A stretch of DNA of 64,000 nucleotides from Psilocybe azurescens (GCA_023853785.1 JAJIRX010000265.1:1-64000); one strand, 5' to 3'. Positions 10,207-22,852 are shown, numbered from the stretch's first letter. A program made the numbers and translations. The notes: generated from the sequence alone by a model not told the origin.

Positions 10207-10720
10207 CAAGCTGAACAAAGAGGATTGCCGTCGTGGTGGGGTATCAGAAGGTAACTTCCGACTTCCCAAAGCTCGGCTTTGCGGAAATGGGAACCGGTCC
10301 ACCGTTGAATTTTGTGCATGGGATTATCTTGGTGTGTCTCGCGCATGCAAGACCTGCATAGCATCGCAGGCATACTGCAGTCTTGACATTGCCATACCGC
10401 CCGGAGGTTAGAAGCACAATGAATGCACTCAGAGAGCTCAGGTCGGAGAGATTCCCGGCTGAGCAATGCCCCCAGCAAATCATCTACTCTGTCCACAAAC
10501 TGCAATATATAATCTCGTTGTGTCTTTTATTTGGTCAGAACATGACTTAAATGAATATCTTTAAAGCAGTCTGACCTTCCGGCGTTTTTGGTTCTACAAC
10601 AGAGTCATCCATTTCCAAGTCCATGCTGTAAAATGGATTGTCTTCATTATCTGGAACCACGTCTATCAGTGGAGAGGGCCCAGCAGTAGGATCTGTCTGT
10701 TCACGTTCCAGTGCGACTGC
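10206..10720 (-). pseudogene. KDZ transposase N-terminal fragment (CxC2-like cysteine cluster)
   Basis: Read on the - strand, 10505-10207 encodes CIHCASNLRAVWQCQDCSM, then LCRSCMRETHQDNPMHKIQRW and a tail ending in DGNPLC. This pairing of Cys-x2-Cys clusters with a C-x2-C-x4-H motif followed by P-x-H-x-I-x-x-W is typical of the CxC2-type cysteine cluster at the N-terminus of Kyakuja-Dileera-Zisupton (KDZ) transposases of mushrooms. Upstream (10720-10510) another open stretch encodes an acidic leader (DNEDNPFYSMDLEMDD) but is separated by stops. The gene is cut at about 10206 by the end of element B, and the catalytic domain is not present. Confidence 0.7.
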
Positions 10721-10863
10721 ATACTTTTTGTCTTGACTCTCCCATTCCGTGTGACAGTTTTTCTAGTTTCATATGTAATGGCGGCGGCGGCCTCCACATC
10801 GCCTTCACGCGAATATATTTCTGCGTGCCGCGTTCTTGTTTTTTTTTTGCCGTTGAGAGGGCA

Positions 10864-10886
10864 TTGAGAGAGAGAGAGAGAGAGGT
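10864..10886. repeat. GA dinucleotide microsatellite
   Basis: About ten GA units, directly after a T run at 10841-10848. The stretch 10720-11060 holds no gene that I can support. Confidence 0.9.
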
Positions 10887-11061
10887 CTGTTGAAAGATTG
10901 CATATGAAAATTTATCGCATATAACCGCATGATGGGTTATCCGGGTTTAACTGATGTCCGATACTCTATTTGATATTATATTTTGAAAATTTCCATTGTA
11001 TTACACCTTCCCTTAAACGCCTCTTGACTGTTCCGCCTACTGCTGTGCATCTGTTGCGAAT

Positions 11062-13924
11062 ATGGACTCCGCAACTATCGAACAACCTCCTGCCCCACCA
11101 AACATATCCTCCAATGATGTGGATGCCGAGCATGTGAACGATGATATCGGTCCGATCCCGAACCCTGTCAATCCCAATTTTCTCGTGCGCCCAGATCGGG
11201 CGTCAAGTTGTGTATAATTCTGAAGAGCGGAATGTGCTTGACGCCCATAAAGAAAGGTATCTGGCGTCGAAATCAGCGGAAGAACGCAAAAGTGTGGCAA
11301 AGACATACATTTTGCCTGCAATATTTCAGTACTGGGACAGTATAGGTCATGAAATCGGAGACTCACGAACGCAAGCAAGGGTACGTCAAGGTTTCATTCT
11401 ATTCAAAAAGCTAAAGTCTAAATGTTCTAAAAATACATTTGGGCGCCTTCTCGGGACTGTTAACATTATATAGAAGCTAGTCGCTTGGATGCAAAACACA
11501 TGGCGTGGAGCCAAAGTTGCAGAAACAATAATTACAGGGGCAGCAATGAAAAGAACAGAAGTTTTATGGCAGACACGCAAGGATGATGTTTTTGCAGAGA
11601 TCGCAAGTCTAATGGGACTTAATTCCACATCCACTCAAACACCTAATTGGTTTGACTTTCGTATGAAGGCTTTGGGAAACATCCTGCAACGCATGTCAGC
11701 ACTGCAGCTGGAACAACTAGATAGACAAGGTGCACAGATTGTGTCTGCAGCAAATCAGGACAACAACAGGAGACAACAGTCAGTGCTATGCTTCTTTGTG
11801 GGCCGGCTCAATCAAAGTATCGCACAGGCTGGCCGAAAAAAAGCCATTTCACGGTTCTCAAAAAGCGCAAAAGGTCACTGGAACGAAATGGGGTCCTATC
11901 CCTTTCATTTGTGGCATACACAGACACGTCAGGCAAGCTTGTCGTTCAGGTGTAAGCAAATTTCTCCAATTGCCGGCCGGCTCCCCGCACCCCGGCATCG
12001 GCATTTTCATTCTATTCACAATTTTATAGTGTTGATCAGATGGCGGAACTTATTGAGGTCGATGCTCCACTATTCGAAAGTCAATACAGGCCTCAGGTGC
12101 ACCAAATGAAGCTCTATGTGATGGAATATATAACCAAAATGAAGAAGATCTTGAACCCTGGACCTACGCCATGGGCGCCGAACGGCACCGGCAATGATGT
12201 CAAGGATCTCAATCTGCAATTCGACCAGCACGGATTCCCGATCCTTCCCCAGAGATTAGACACAAAGTCAGGCAACCTGCCTGTCAAGAAAGAACTCGAT
12301 GAGATGATTCGGAAATACTTTGCGAAACATTACAGTTTGTCCACCTCATAGCTTAGCCAGCATTTCTGAACTGAAAATATGAATAGAGCTGGCAACGAAC
12401 GGCCGAAGCAAACATGTCCCGTACAAACAACTACAGGAAAATCAGGCTCAGTTCGTATTACCGGAATATCTTCCCAGTGGATTCACAATCAAAGACCCTC
12501 GCGACCTGAGTTTGCCCAACATAATATCACTGATAGACCACATTTTGGGGCGACAGGAAACACATCCCATAAACCATGTGTTTCGCTTTTCAATGGTCAA
12601 CGCCAAACAAAAGGTTACGAACCTATCCGTACACATTATCCCGGACGAGAGCGGTCAAGAGGAGTCCGGCCCGAGTCCGATCCCGACACGGTTCCGGCTT
12701 CAGGCACAAAAAAGCATACAAATTCCAACAAAAGAAAGGCAAAAGCAAAGCTCAGAATACGGATGGGCAAAATGTTTTCGGGATCGGAGATATTCTCTTG
12801 CAAATGAGTCCCGCCCGGACTCCGATGTGGACATGCCGGCACCCATACGCCCCCCGTTGTCGAGTAAAGGCAAAGAAAAGGCTATTGGACCGGACTCGGA
12901 AGTTCCGAACGATATTGATCAAGGGGCTCCGGAGTTTTTAGCTGCACCAGCCACACTCCTTCATTTGCCACAGGCTATCCGGCTCAACGATGTCCATGTT
13001 GGGCACGAACATCTGAATTCATGGGACTGGGGCACCAATGTGGGACCTTACCCTGACTTAAGCTACAATGCCAGCCTAACAGTCGCGACATCCTTTTTGC
13101 CGCTGGGCCATCCAATGCCGAAACACTGGGACCTCTGAATGCCGATCCCGACGACGGACTTGACGACATGGCGATATCAGAAGTTTCAGTGACAGCCAAA
13201 ACATGTTTTACAACAGTCAGACAATGTTTGGTAACAACCACTCCAACAACTATCAGCTTCAGAATGCGCAGACCCAAGCCTTCTTGCCGCATTTAAATGA
13301 CAATACCTACGCCTTTTCGAACAACATTGCCGCCGCGAATTGTCCGGTCAGGACTATGATCAACAGAGAGTGACACTGGATGCAGACAATGGTAACTCCC
13401 CATTGATGCATATCACGTCTCAAATCGAACCCCCAAGAAAAAAAAAGAAAGTCGAAAACTTTGGCGACCATTCAATCTTCATCCGTTTCCACAGAAGTTC
13501 AAATGTTTGACTTATTCAACGTTATCGGCAAATCGTCAATCGGCGCGGGATCCGGTGCCGATATCGGACCCCATGCACCCAGCTTAAATACCTACACAAC
13601 GACTTTGCCAGCAAGAATTGCGTCTCGACAATGAAGACTTACCTGTTAACATCGGAGTCTGCGTGGTCGTCCGGGGGCGGACTCCGGGGCCAATGCCGAT
13701 GTTGCACCTCAAATCTCCTCTGAAACACCTACACAACGACTTTTCCAACAAGAATTGCACGGTAGTGTAATGACCACCGCGATTGGTCTCAGCACTGAGG
13801 AGTTGAACAGATTGCCTGCTGCCACTTCTGCGAAGAGGACAGTCCGGACTTCAGATACATTGGCATTACTAGAATCCGAGTCCGACAAATTGCGGGTCAA
13901 TGGCCCGCGCAAACGCATATCGTA
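11062..13924 (+). pseudogene. Multi-exon gene of unknown family (U1), degraded
   Basis: Coding character is clear but the frame shifts several times. It starts MDSATIEQPPAPPNISSNDV (11062), continues as SEERNVLDAHKERYLASKSA (11220-11380), crosses a probable intron (11382-11474, GTACGT to TATATAG), then KLVAWMQNTWRGAKVAETI, QKAQKVTGTKWGP, FVAYTDTSGKLVVQ, a stretch at 12040-12350 with VMEYITKMKKILNPGPTPWA, and LPNIISLIDHILGRQETHP (12512 on). The C-terminal part is disordered and charged, and ends NGPRKRIS at 13924. I do not recognise a domain or function. The composition (Pro/Asp/Ser linkers, KGKEKA) resembles its neighbours U2 and U3, so the three may belong to one mobile or fast-evolving set. 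Confidence 0.5.
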
Positions 13925-14145
13925 GAGTGCGGGAATAACAGTATGCACTCTCACATTTCAGATGGGCACAAGAAAATATTGTTATATTTGACAAACAAAA
14001 TTAGAGAGCATGTACATGTGTGATATATAACAAAAAAAACCGCCCGCATGCGTCCCAAATGAAACCACACCGAGAGCGTATATGATGTCCGAAACAAACG
14101 TGACAGCAGAAAACGTCCCAAAGAACAAATTCACGAAGTGTCGGA

Positions 14146-16837
14146 CTACTCATCATCCATCTCATCTTCCGTGTCGTGGTCGACCAAGCCGCGCCGATGG
14201 CTAAGAGGGCTCACCGGCGTGGGCCTCCTCGTGATAACTACCACGGGCTGAGAATTGCCGGTAGACGTAGACGGGGCGGAGTCGGCGCCGAAGCCGGACA
14301 CATATGGGGGCCGAGAGCGATAGCCCTCAGAGCTGGAGGTCGCCACTGGAAGCGACGGCTGTGAACTTGCAGACAACTGTGTCGGTGTGCTCCGTTGTGC
14401 ACGAGGGAGACTCCAGCTGCAGATCGTCCTCCGTTTGCATTTGGTCGCTCGCCGATGTCGCTGCCGGCAGTGAAGCTTGTTGTTGCTCCATGTCGACGTC
14501 CTCGATTGCTGGAGTGGCCACGGTAGAGGGACCTGAATTGTAGCGCCAAATGACGGCGCCAGTGACATTGTGATAAATACAGCCATGACTTGGACGGTTG
14601 GGATCGAACTTACGGTGAAGGTACGAGTCAGGGTTCTGTGCCAGAGTGACGGATTCCGGTGGAACATGTGGCCCGGAAGAAATGTGGGAGGCGGCGGCAG
14701 CGATGTCCGTTCGCGACAGTGGGGCGATTAAGCGTGGGGACGAGAGGGATCGCGGGAATGAGGGCGGAAGCGGCGCGGACGCCCGGCGAAAGCGGCAATA
14801 TTTGCAGTTGATCCTTCCGACGATTCTACCTCTGCTTGGTGTGCCGCTGAATCGTGCTCGACGTTGTGAGGTGCTGGCGTAGCGATCGGCGGCGAACGAG
14901 GGCGCGTGGTAGGGACAGCGGTCTCCGCGCCATCGGCAATTGTTCCGGAGCCCGAAATGGCGGCACTTGAGGTCGACGCAGTCCGAGCCGAAGGAGGTTG
15001 TCTTTGTAGCCTGGCTACACGACCCTCCAGATCAGCGACCGCATTGCATAGGTCCCCTATTTCGTCCGTCAATTTTTGGATGACCTCTGTGTTTTGCGGA
15101 GCTGCTCACGAGCCTTGTCGATCGCCCTTTTTGACCGGCCACCACCTCCTCCAACTTCTCTATCCTATCTTCCAGCCGCGGGACAATTTTGTCCAAAGCT
15201 CTCCAGCGCTCAATGTCCTCCAAAGTGATATCTGAATACTATTTAGCTTTATCACTGGTATACGAAGAAAAAATCACTTACCCACGAAGGCCGGGTTGAA
15301 AGCGCTCCCGGACATTTCATCCATCCTTGCCCTCTTTCGCGGCCGGCATTTGCGCAGTCGCCTTCCCTTCCGCTTTCGTTGCCTTCCCCTTCCCCTTCCC
15401 CTTCCCCTTCCCCTTTCCCTTCTTGCCTTCTTTGTCGTCTTCCGTCCGACATGCCATATGAGACAGGGGGCGCCCAGTAATAACATGACCCACCGCTCTT
15501 ACGACCTTCTACCTGCACGCATTCCAGTTTTTCCTCTTGCACCGCAGGCATGTCACCGCGTAGGCAGCGATTAGAGCGTTTGGGGGCCGGACGCGTTGGC
15601 CGGTTTGCCGTGCCGATCTGTCTTCGGGATCCGGGGAGCGCCTTCGTGAAACGAGGATCGTCGTCGTCATCGTCGTCATCGTCGTCGTCGTCCTCGGTAG
15701 ATTCTTCTTCGTCTTTGTCTTCACCTTCGGCATCATCGTCTTTGTCGTCGCCGTCGCCGTCGTCGTCCACTGGCTCGGCGGACCTCTTGCACTTTTTCGC
15801 TAGGGCCGTGTCCGTTGCCGACTTGTTCGCGCTGAACGATTGTGCCGATCGGAGTCCGTGCCGTCGTCCATTTCCGCGTCCTCTGCCACTGGATGAAGCG
15901 CTCGCGATGCCTTTTTGCTTGCGGTGTGATCGTCATCCTGGACAGCTCCGATGGAGGGGGGACGGATTAGTTGGGAGGCCGTTGGAGGAGGCGGGGGCGC
16001 TATGTGGCGGAATGTATGTGTCGGCGCTGGTTCGGGCACATCAAACATCTGCAACGCTAGTAAGTGATGACCCATACCGGTTGACAGGTCCGGGATAGCA
16101 TCCCGGACCTGTGTGGGCTTTCGGTTTTGCTCGGGGCTTTGACCCAGACATTTTCTGAAGCTGTGGTCGCCCCTTTGATCCTGAGGCCTCCTGCGGTCCT
16201 GGCCCATGTGCCATGGCTTTGACTGGGTTGGTATTTATTTGCATTACCTGCGTGGGCGCGAGGGGGGGCGAGGTCGAGGGGCGAGGGGCGACCCTGGACC
16301 GGGACCGGGACCGGGACGGCAGCCGGACCTGCCATCTCGCGCTCACCCCTCTTTTCCGTATCCGTGCCCAGTCCGACGTCCTGTCTCGCTGAGCCCCGAT
16401 CCTTCCCAACTCCCGCTCCTCCTTGAGTTATCTCGCCTGACCGAACTGTTTCCTCCTCTCTCTTATCACTCTCCTTGCCGCCTCCGGTGTCACTCCCTTC
16501 TGCAGCGTGCGGTTGTCGTGTGCAGTTCCCTCTGTTCAGCGCAACTTTTCTTGTATTTTGCCGCCCAAATTCCGCCCGGGTTGAAATCTGAGTTCTTGAA
16601 CACGCTGTAGTAATCGTACAACGGAGTCCAGAAGAAGAGGTTGCCGTGGGCAGCGAATGTCTCCTTGAAAAGACCGTCCTCTTTGGCCGTCAATACATTT
16701 CTCTATATCTTTGGTCAAAATATTGGTCGCCAATGCCGCAAATGTACTTACCAAACCTTTCTTCTGTGATTTCAGAACCTCCACGATATTGCCGTTGTTC
16801 GCACCTTTCTGGAACAAATCGTCGAGGTGCAACATAG
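14146..16837 (-). pseudogene. Multi-exon gene of unknown family (U2), mostly disordered protein
   Basis: The start is MLHLDDLFQKGANNGNIVEV at 16835. After a frame break or intron near 16690 follows KEDGLFKETFAAHGNLFFWT, then DYYSVFKNSDFNPGGIWAAK (16640-16560). The middle is Pro/Ala-rich, with MFDVPEPAPTHTFRHIAPPP near 16045 and an acidic run (DDDDDDDDDPRFTK, 15700-15640). A predicted coiled coil follows (LEDIERWRALDKIVPRLEDR, then IGDLCNAVADLEGRVARLQR, 15220-14990). It ends DHDTEDEMDDE at 14146. Only the first 90 residues look like a folded domain; I do not recognise it. It is convergent with U1 (220 bases between the stops). Confidence 0.5.
15652..15775. repeat. Trinucleotide tract coding for Asp/Glu run
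   Basis: Imperfect GTC/GTCATC repeats read as poly-Asp on the - strand inside U2. The + strand reading gives poly-Ser and is judged to be a shadow. A separate CCTTCC-type tract at 15375-15420 codes for alternating Gly/Glu/Arg in the same gene. Confidence 0.8.
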
Positions 16838-17095
16838 CGCCCGATTAGGCTATCGGAATTCTGCGAAGATCGTGTTGTTGGACATGTTTTGTCTTGCAAG
16901 TGATAAGCGGGAGGCGGGTTCTGGACGCGAAAATTGGCGGATCGGCACAGGGAAGTTACGGTAATTGAAGAGCGCCAAAAAATAAAATGATGGTAAACAT
17001 CAACCTGCCAAATAGATGTCAATACTGCCACCACACACGCTGTCGTAGCCCCTAAACACTCAGTGTCCGGATCGCTGACTTACTTTTCAACCACC

Positions 17096-17922
17096 ATGCC
17101 TAATCCCGAGACACACACATCTGCAGTCCCAGAGGGCTATGCTCTGATCCCCCAGTCAGCACAAAGGAAAGATGGATATCTTGTCCCACAATTTATTCTT
17201 CCCGATCTCCTCCAGTCCTTTCAAGCACATCGTGAAAAAAAAAAATGGAGACCACCATAGCGGAACGCAAAGTCAGTACATTTGTGTTCAACATGTCTTT
17301 GGCCCACCCCGTTGGCGTTCCGATGCCGTGCCGCTCCGATGCTGTATTTACATACACTTCGTTCCGGGACCGGGACCGGGGTCGATTCAGTCCGATGCTA
17401 ACGTATATATGGTTTCATTAGAGCTCTCAGGTGCATAGTCGGCCGTTCGTTGAAATTGCGGAGGAGCACATCAAGGTTCCTCCAAATCCCGTAAGTCTCA
17501 TATCAGTATTTTGTCAGTATTAATCTCACTTTATAAGGATTTGAGTAAACGAGGAAGCGCCTCAATATTCATGCCGAAGTCATTGCGGCTACGAACCGGC
17601 TCGGAGCCTCCTACAAGGAGCGCGGCAAATCGCTTGTATCTGGCCGAAGTCGGCTAAGCTGAAAGCGGTGGACCTTCACAAGAAGGGTCTTGCTAACGAG
17701 TCCCAGCGCATGCAAAATGCTTTGATTGAATTTGAAAGAAAATATCGGGATAATGCGCATACCGACACGAATGCAGTGGATGGGGATGTCGGTATTGAAA
17801 GATCGGTGACGGCACAGTCAGGGCAGGACGCGACTGGTGCTCTGCAATACGATAGATCGGGCAAAAGCAAGGGCAAGGGCAAAGGCAAAGGCAAAGGCAA
17901 GGCCCGGATTATCTACGAATAG
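17096..17922 (+). pseudogene. Gene of unknown family (U3), two or more exons
   Basis: The start MPNPETHTSAVPEGYALIPQ (17096) continues DGYLVPQFILPDLLQSFQAH and breaks near 17240 at an A8 run. The second conserved part (17540-17922) has RLNIHAEVIAATNRLGASYK in one frame and then, in another, MDLHKKGLANESQRMQNALI with an FERKYR end. It finishes in Gly/Lys repeats (GKGKGKGKGKA) and stops at 17922. The region 17280-17480 between them has no clear frame. It is probably a small helical, basic protein. No domain is recognised. Confidence 0.45.
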
Positions 17923-18289
17923 TTGAATACCCTTTTATCTTTTTTGGTGTGTAATGGAATGAATGTATCTCATATAAGGAGAATACTCTTGCCAGCGACT
18001 CAATGGAATCAAGGTGCTTTAAACCCACCTGTGATTTCGAATGCTGCCGTGCCGGATTCAGGTCGGACAACGACATTTGTACTTTCCGTCCGCTTTGATA
18101 ACACCGCACACTGCCTTGCCGTTCCTTTCTACCTTAACATGATGCGTATTTTTATTCATTGAAGACAGTAGTAAAATTACCATGCCAATTTTGTATCCAC
18201 CGTAGGAAGTGAATTCTCATCCAAAGTACCTGAGCATGAATGACAAAGGTAACTCTCATTCTTGCCTTCGCACAAACGGGTATTTGAAA

Positions 18290-18680
18290 CACACGGGAAG
18301 AGACGGCCGTGTCCGCTCCGTGCCCGACCCGACATCTGGTCTTGAGTTTTGAAGCATGACATTCGGTGCCACTAGCTTTAAGTGAGAAATGCTATGTCCG
18401 CTAATGTTACGGTATCCGCTCCGTGCCGCGTCCGTCCCGACCCGTCGATACAATGTCATGTGTCATGCATTCTCAGGTATTGCACACGCAAGTAAACATT
18501 CCGGGTTGGGCACGGGTCGGACACGGCTTTTTGCTTGACGCATTTTCAAATTTTGACCGAATGGGAGGCAGAGATGGTATAATTTCATGCATATTGAGAA
18601 TTTAGTGCAATTCAGCCCATAATGGAAAATAAAGCCAGAAAGCCGGCGTCCGACCCGGTCCTGACCCGACCCGCAGAATG
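18290..18680. repeat. GC-rich ~28-base motif in four copies, two orientations
   Basis: Copies of a motif like GTGTCCG..CCGTGCCCGACCCG occur at about 18305 and 18413 in one orientation and at 18500-18530 inverted, with a shorter related piece at 18645-18670. The first and third form an inverted pair about 200 bases apart. No ORF is convincing in 17930-19200 and I see no target duplication. Confidence 0.5.
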
Positions 18681-19214
18681 TGCAAACCACATCCTGGCCA
18701 GAGTAATCCTGACATGCGATGGATATATGGGGTATGTATCCATCAAGTGGTCAGATTCCTCCATTCACCGGCCCATACAATATGGTACAGTGTGGATTGC
18801 CATTTAAAGGTATGGTACATTGGGCGGCTCAGAGGAATTATTGAATCCATATGGAATGCTACATTGTAACTGTACTTTGTATCATATACTATAGTACAGT
18901 GTAACATCAGTATGTGGGCCAGCTCCAGTCCTTGGGGGATTTGGGCCATCTGTTGTCGTCAGAAAACCCTTCCAGTGGACTACAGCCGAAATGGTAATCC
19001 AGGCTTCCATTTACATTGAGGCAAAACCCAGTTGTAATCACTATTATCCGATTAATTACAACGGTAAATAAAGCTTCTTTTGAAATATACCTGTTTGACA
19101 TATTGCGCATGTCTTTTTCTTGTTTTTCGGGCAGATAACCACCTTATATTTGTACTATGAACACTTATTATGAGTTGTATCAGGATGCAACGATGACCTA
19201 ACGATCTCACATTT

Positions 19215-20310
19215 GTTGTCAGAGGGCATTCTCCTAGGATAGAAATTAGAATCAGATCCGTCAAAAACAAGAATCCCACCTTTTCCCAAGGCCCAACTTT
19301 GAAGGCATCTTCCATCACTATATCTGGAGTCATGTGTGGAGAAGACGAAGGAATGGGCTCTCCTGGGTGTACTCCTGAATTTCCCAGAACGTCCCTATTT
19401 CCATGTGGCATCTGCTAGGATCGGTAAGCAAAAGTTCTCTAACCTAGCCAAATATCACACCTCTAAGTTATCAGAAGTGGTTTGAGCTGTTTCCTGGGTT
19501 TTTTCTTCCTGCCTGTTTTAGGATTGGCTCCAGTATTAGGCGTCGGACCAGGCATGGCCCCAGCTTTAGCGGTCGGACCAGGTACGCCTCCAGTTTCAGG
19601 GTCTATTTTATTCGGACCAGGCTCGGCTTTGTTTTTACCTTTCCTTTCCTTTGAACTAGCCTTGGTTCCAGTTTTGAGCATGTCCTCAACAATAACAGGT
19701 TTGGGGTGGCGGAGCTCTCGTTGTTTGTCCTCGTCCAACTCCGCCCAGCTCGGCAAGACCTTCAGTCTCCATTCCCTGAAACATCTTCCACAGTAACGTT
19801 TTCTTCCGGTGGTAACAACAGGGCGATGGAAGTATTGGCTACACTTTGTGCACCTAGGTATTTTGGGCCCCATGAACGTACAGATAAGCTCGACATCGGG
19901 ACAGAGGCCCGTTTGGACATTCTTGAGTACCGTGTCCTCGTTGCTCTTTTGCCATAAGCTCATCACCTTCTTTTTCGTGGCGTCAGGAAGGTTATTGTAA
20001 GGCTCCATTTCTTCTGTAGAAAGGCCACAGAACGCTATATGAACCCTGCGCCTGTTAAACAGTTCTACATAAAAAATGTCTGTGATAAGGGCTGGGGAAA
20101 ATGTCAATACGGTTTGTATTCAAAAGCAGGTCAAGGCAATCACATTTGCATTTTGGGTTATCTGTGGGAAATGGTAAGTTATAAACGAAAACACCAGTTA
20201 ATACACATCTACAGCAAATATATGATCTTCCTCCCTGTTGCTGTCCCAATAACATGGGATATTTCTCCGGAAATTTTGATCTGGGGTAGTTCTCCTTGAC
20301 AAAGGCCCCA
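19215..20310 (-). CDS. Multi-exon gene of unknown family with paired Cys motifs (U4)
   Basis: The main exon (about 20090-19463) encodes VELFNRRRVHIAFCGLSTEE, then CTKCSQYFHRPVV and GRKRYCGRCFREWRLKVLPS, a possible C4 zinc-binding pair (C-x2-C...C-x2-C). A Lys/Pro-rich tail follows with repeated PGP units. After an A-rich frame break the sequence goes through an intron ending ccgatcctag to an exon HGNRDVLGNSGVHPGEPIPS (about 19410-19280), then a 46-base intron (GTGGGA to ATCCTAG). Upstream, 20300-20190 reads RGAFVKENYPRSKFPEKYPM before another intron. The product is probably nuclear and nucleic-acid binding, judged only from the Cys and Lys content. Start and stop are uncertain. Confidence 0.45.
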
Positions 20311-20329
20311 CGACAATCAGCCTAATAAT

Positions 20330-22840
20330 TAAATGGAATGAATAGACCTCTAATCATTGCGTGTGATCCCTAGTAAGAAAATATTGACGCCGCTCCAAAA
20401 AAGAAAAGAGATGGGGGTTTGAAAGGAGGGACAAGATGATTAGACTGTAGGAAATTGAATGACACAACCAGCGTGATGAATTTCCAATTCAAAAGGAATC
20501 CATTTTATACCGTAAAGCATCTCGGATTTCGGATTTCGGAATGTCTGGGTGGTTGGTTGATCATTCTTCGAGGGCTTTCCGTATTGCGAAAGCTGCTGCT
20601 TGTCCGCCAATCCGCTTGTCTGGCTAATTGTTGCATTATTATTAACCCCCAGCGATGCGGCATTTTTGACCTCAACACGTCAGGAGGTGCACGAACATGG
20701 CGAGACTCCTGCCGTTAATGTACCAAGGTGACTCATCTCCGTTCAAGTATCCGAACCTACGCCGCTTCTGGTGCTGCACCTGCACCAGTGGCCGAGGCCA
20801 GTGCACTGCCGGTCCCTCGCATCAACGACCATCATCGTCCTTCTCCCCTGCCCGTGCTGGACCGAAAAGCCGGCTCTCCAAAGCCAGGCTCTCGTCGCCC
20901 CACATCCAATGTTGCTCTCGTCGAGTTCGCCTCCTTGTCTAAATGTTCTCCCCAACTTCCACACCACCCGCGTACTCTTTGACCACCAGATCGACATTGC
21001 TATCGTCGTCTCCAGCATCTTCCACTTCCACCCCACGTATGCCATGCCCCCAACTTCCGCTCTGCCGCAACGCTCACTGATGCACTCACCCTTGAATATT
21101 ATACGCTGCTGCCACGACCGCCCCTGCCCCAGTCCCGAACTCGGCTCCCTGAGAATGGCCTCGGTTCATGGAGAGCGGATGAGTCATGAGAATGATCTGT
21201 AGAGAGACGGATAAAGACTGGAGCAAAGAGATAGGTACTGAGGCAGGACCGACCAATTCGATGTCCCCATATGTGTACGTATGTTACTGAGGGTTGTCAA
21301 CTCCAGCGACGTCGTGGCCCTCCTTTTTGTCTCTCGATCACACTGGTACGGAAAGAATGATCGTAAGGAGATGCACTGCGCCTGTTCGGGGCGTTCAGCC
21401 AGGGGAGGTCAAAACTCAACCCTACCAGCCCTACTTGAGCCCTACTCGACCAGAAATTACCCCATAACACCCCACCAACCTTACCTCCGTCAACGGTTCT
21501 TCCAGCCTTCTAAGACGAGTGTGCACTTTATCCCAAACATTGAGCACGACGCTAAAGGTCAAAGTCACGTCCGAGGCCATCATATTATGCTATCCTCGCC
21601 CTCCAAATCTTGGTGTATTCATTTAGTAAGTAAGCCATCAACTTTCATTTCTCTCCTTTTGCCTAAATTGCGCTAGAAAAAACCAGAAAGAAGGCTGGAG
21701 TTACGGGGTCGGGTTGAGGAGGGGCAGACAGTTTTGGTGAAAGACTGCGGCGAGATTACGCAGAACATGGGGCTGAATGACCGAAACCAGCATTCCAAAC
21801 GAGCGAAATGAGAAGGAGAAATATAACACAATTTCCAAACCAAAACTCACGGACCGCCAATCTGAGATAGATCTCCGGCGTCTGACCTCCTTGTTTTCAG
21901 TCAACATGGATGGCGACGATGGCCGCCTGAGGTTATTTCGGCAATTTTAAAGGTCGCTGGGATGTACTGGCAGGTAGTGGGGGGGGATCCTGTGGCAAGG
22001 GTTGAAGGGAACCGGCGCTAGCGGAGGCCCACAAAGGACGAGATAACGAAAGCGATGGCTGTCAAGAATTTTAAACAAATACGGCGTCGGAAGTGAGTCC
22101 GTGAACCTCTGAATGTTCAAATGTTTAATAGCACCACCCCAGCCAATCTCGGTATCTCCAACACCACCATTCCAGTTCACCCTCATAAGTAGCGGAGTCG
22201 TTGACCTAATCACCATCTTCAAACACTCGAGAAGAGGCGTCGATGCAATTTCTAGCCGAAGGAAAACTGTTACTTGCAGATCAAATTGCTTCGAGGCGCC
22301 GCCCAGCTGCTGAAGGAATTAAACCGGCCATGAAGCTAGTCGAAGAATCGAGACATCGTTCATCCCAATCAATGCTGTTGACAAAAGTTTCATGGTGTGC
22401 TTCAAACTGACGAAGGAGTGATCATCAGTCGATCAAAGTCCATGAGTAAATATGCCCACCATCTGCTGACTCGTTGCCGAGGTAATTCCAGAATTACCGG
22501 CGAATACACCCTCATTGGCAATGGACTTGAGAACAGCGAACGAAATCCTGCGACATCGCTCTTTCGACCTGACTCGGAATCAATCAGTTTGATGGGGACC
22601 ATGAAATTGAAACAGGAAGACGGTTAGTCAAGATCTCGATGCTAATGTTGACAAGTGATAGTGGTTCGAGAATGGTTGACGGGCTATCCTCAGTTCCTGC
22701 CCAATCATAAGGATTCAAGCCGAAGGTAGTCGAGAGAAGTCAGTGTGTGTATATTACTTAGCGGGATATGCCATGTGATCGGAGTTGACCTATCGACTAC
22801 CAAAGCAAAAAAGGGTATTCCACGATGCCAACCTGGAAGT
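20330..22840. other. Stretch without a supportable gene
   Basis: Short open frames exist on both strands, for example a Pro/Ala/Ser-rich frame at 20728-20982, but none has a recognisable domain, consistent splice sites or a second copy in the window. A short frame at 22235-22345 (LLLADQIASRRRPAAEGIK) is suggestive but isolated. I see no transposon ends here. Confidence 0.4.
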
Positions 22841-22852
22841 GATACCTGTAGA

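Noticed and set aside
15550..16098. + strand frame with poly-Ser, 15550-16098
   Set aside because: It is the antisense of the Asp-rich run of U2, which has conserved segments and a coiled coil in its own frame.
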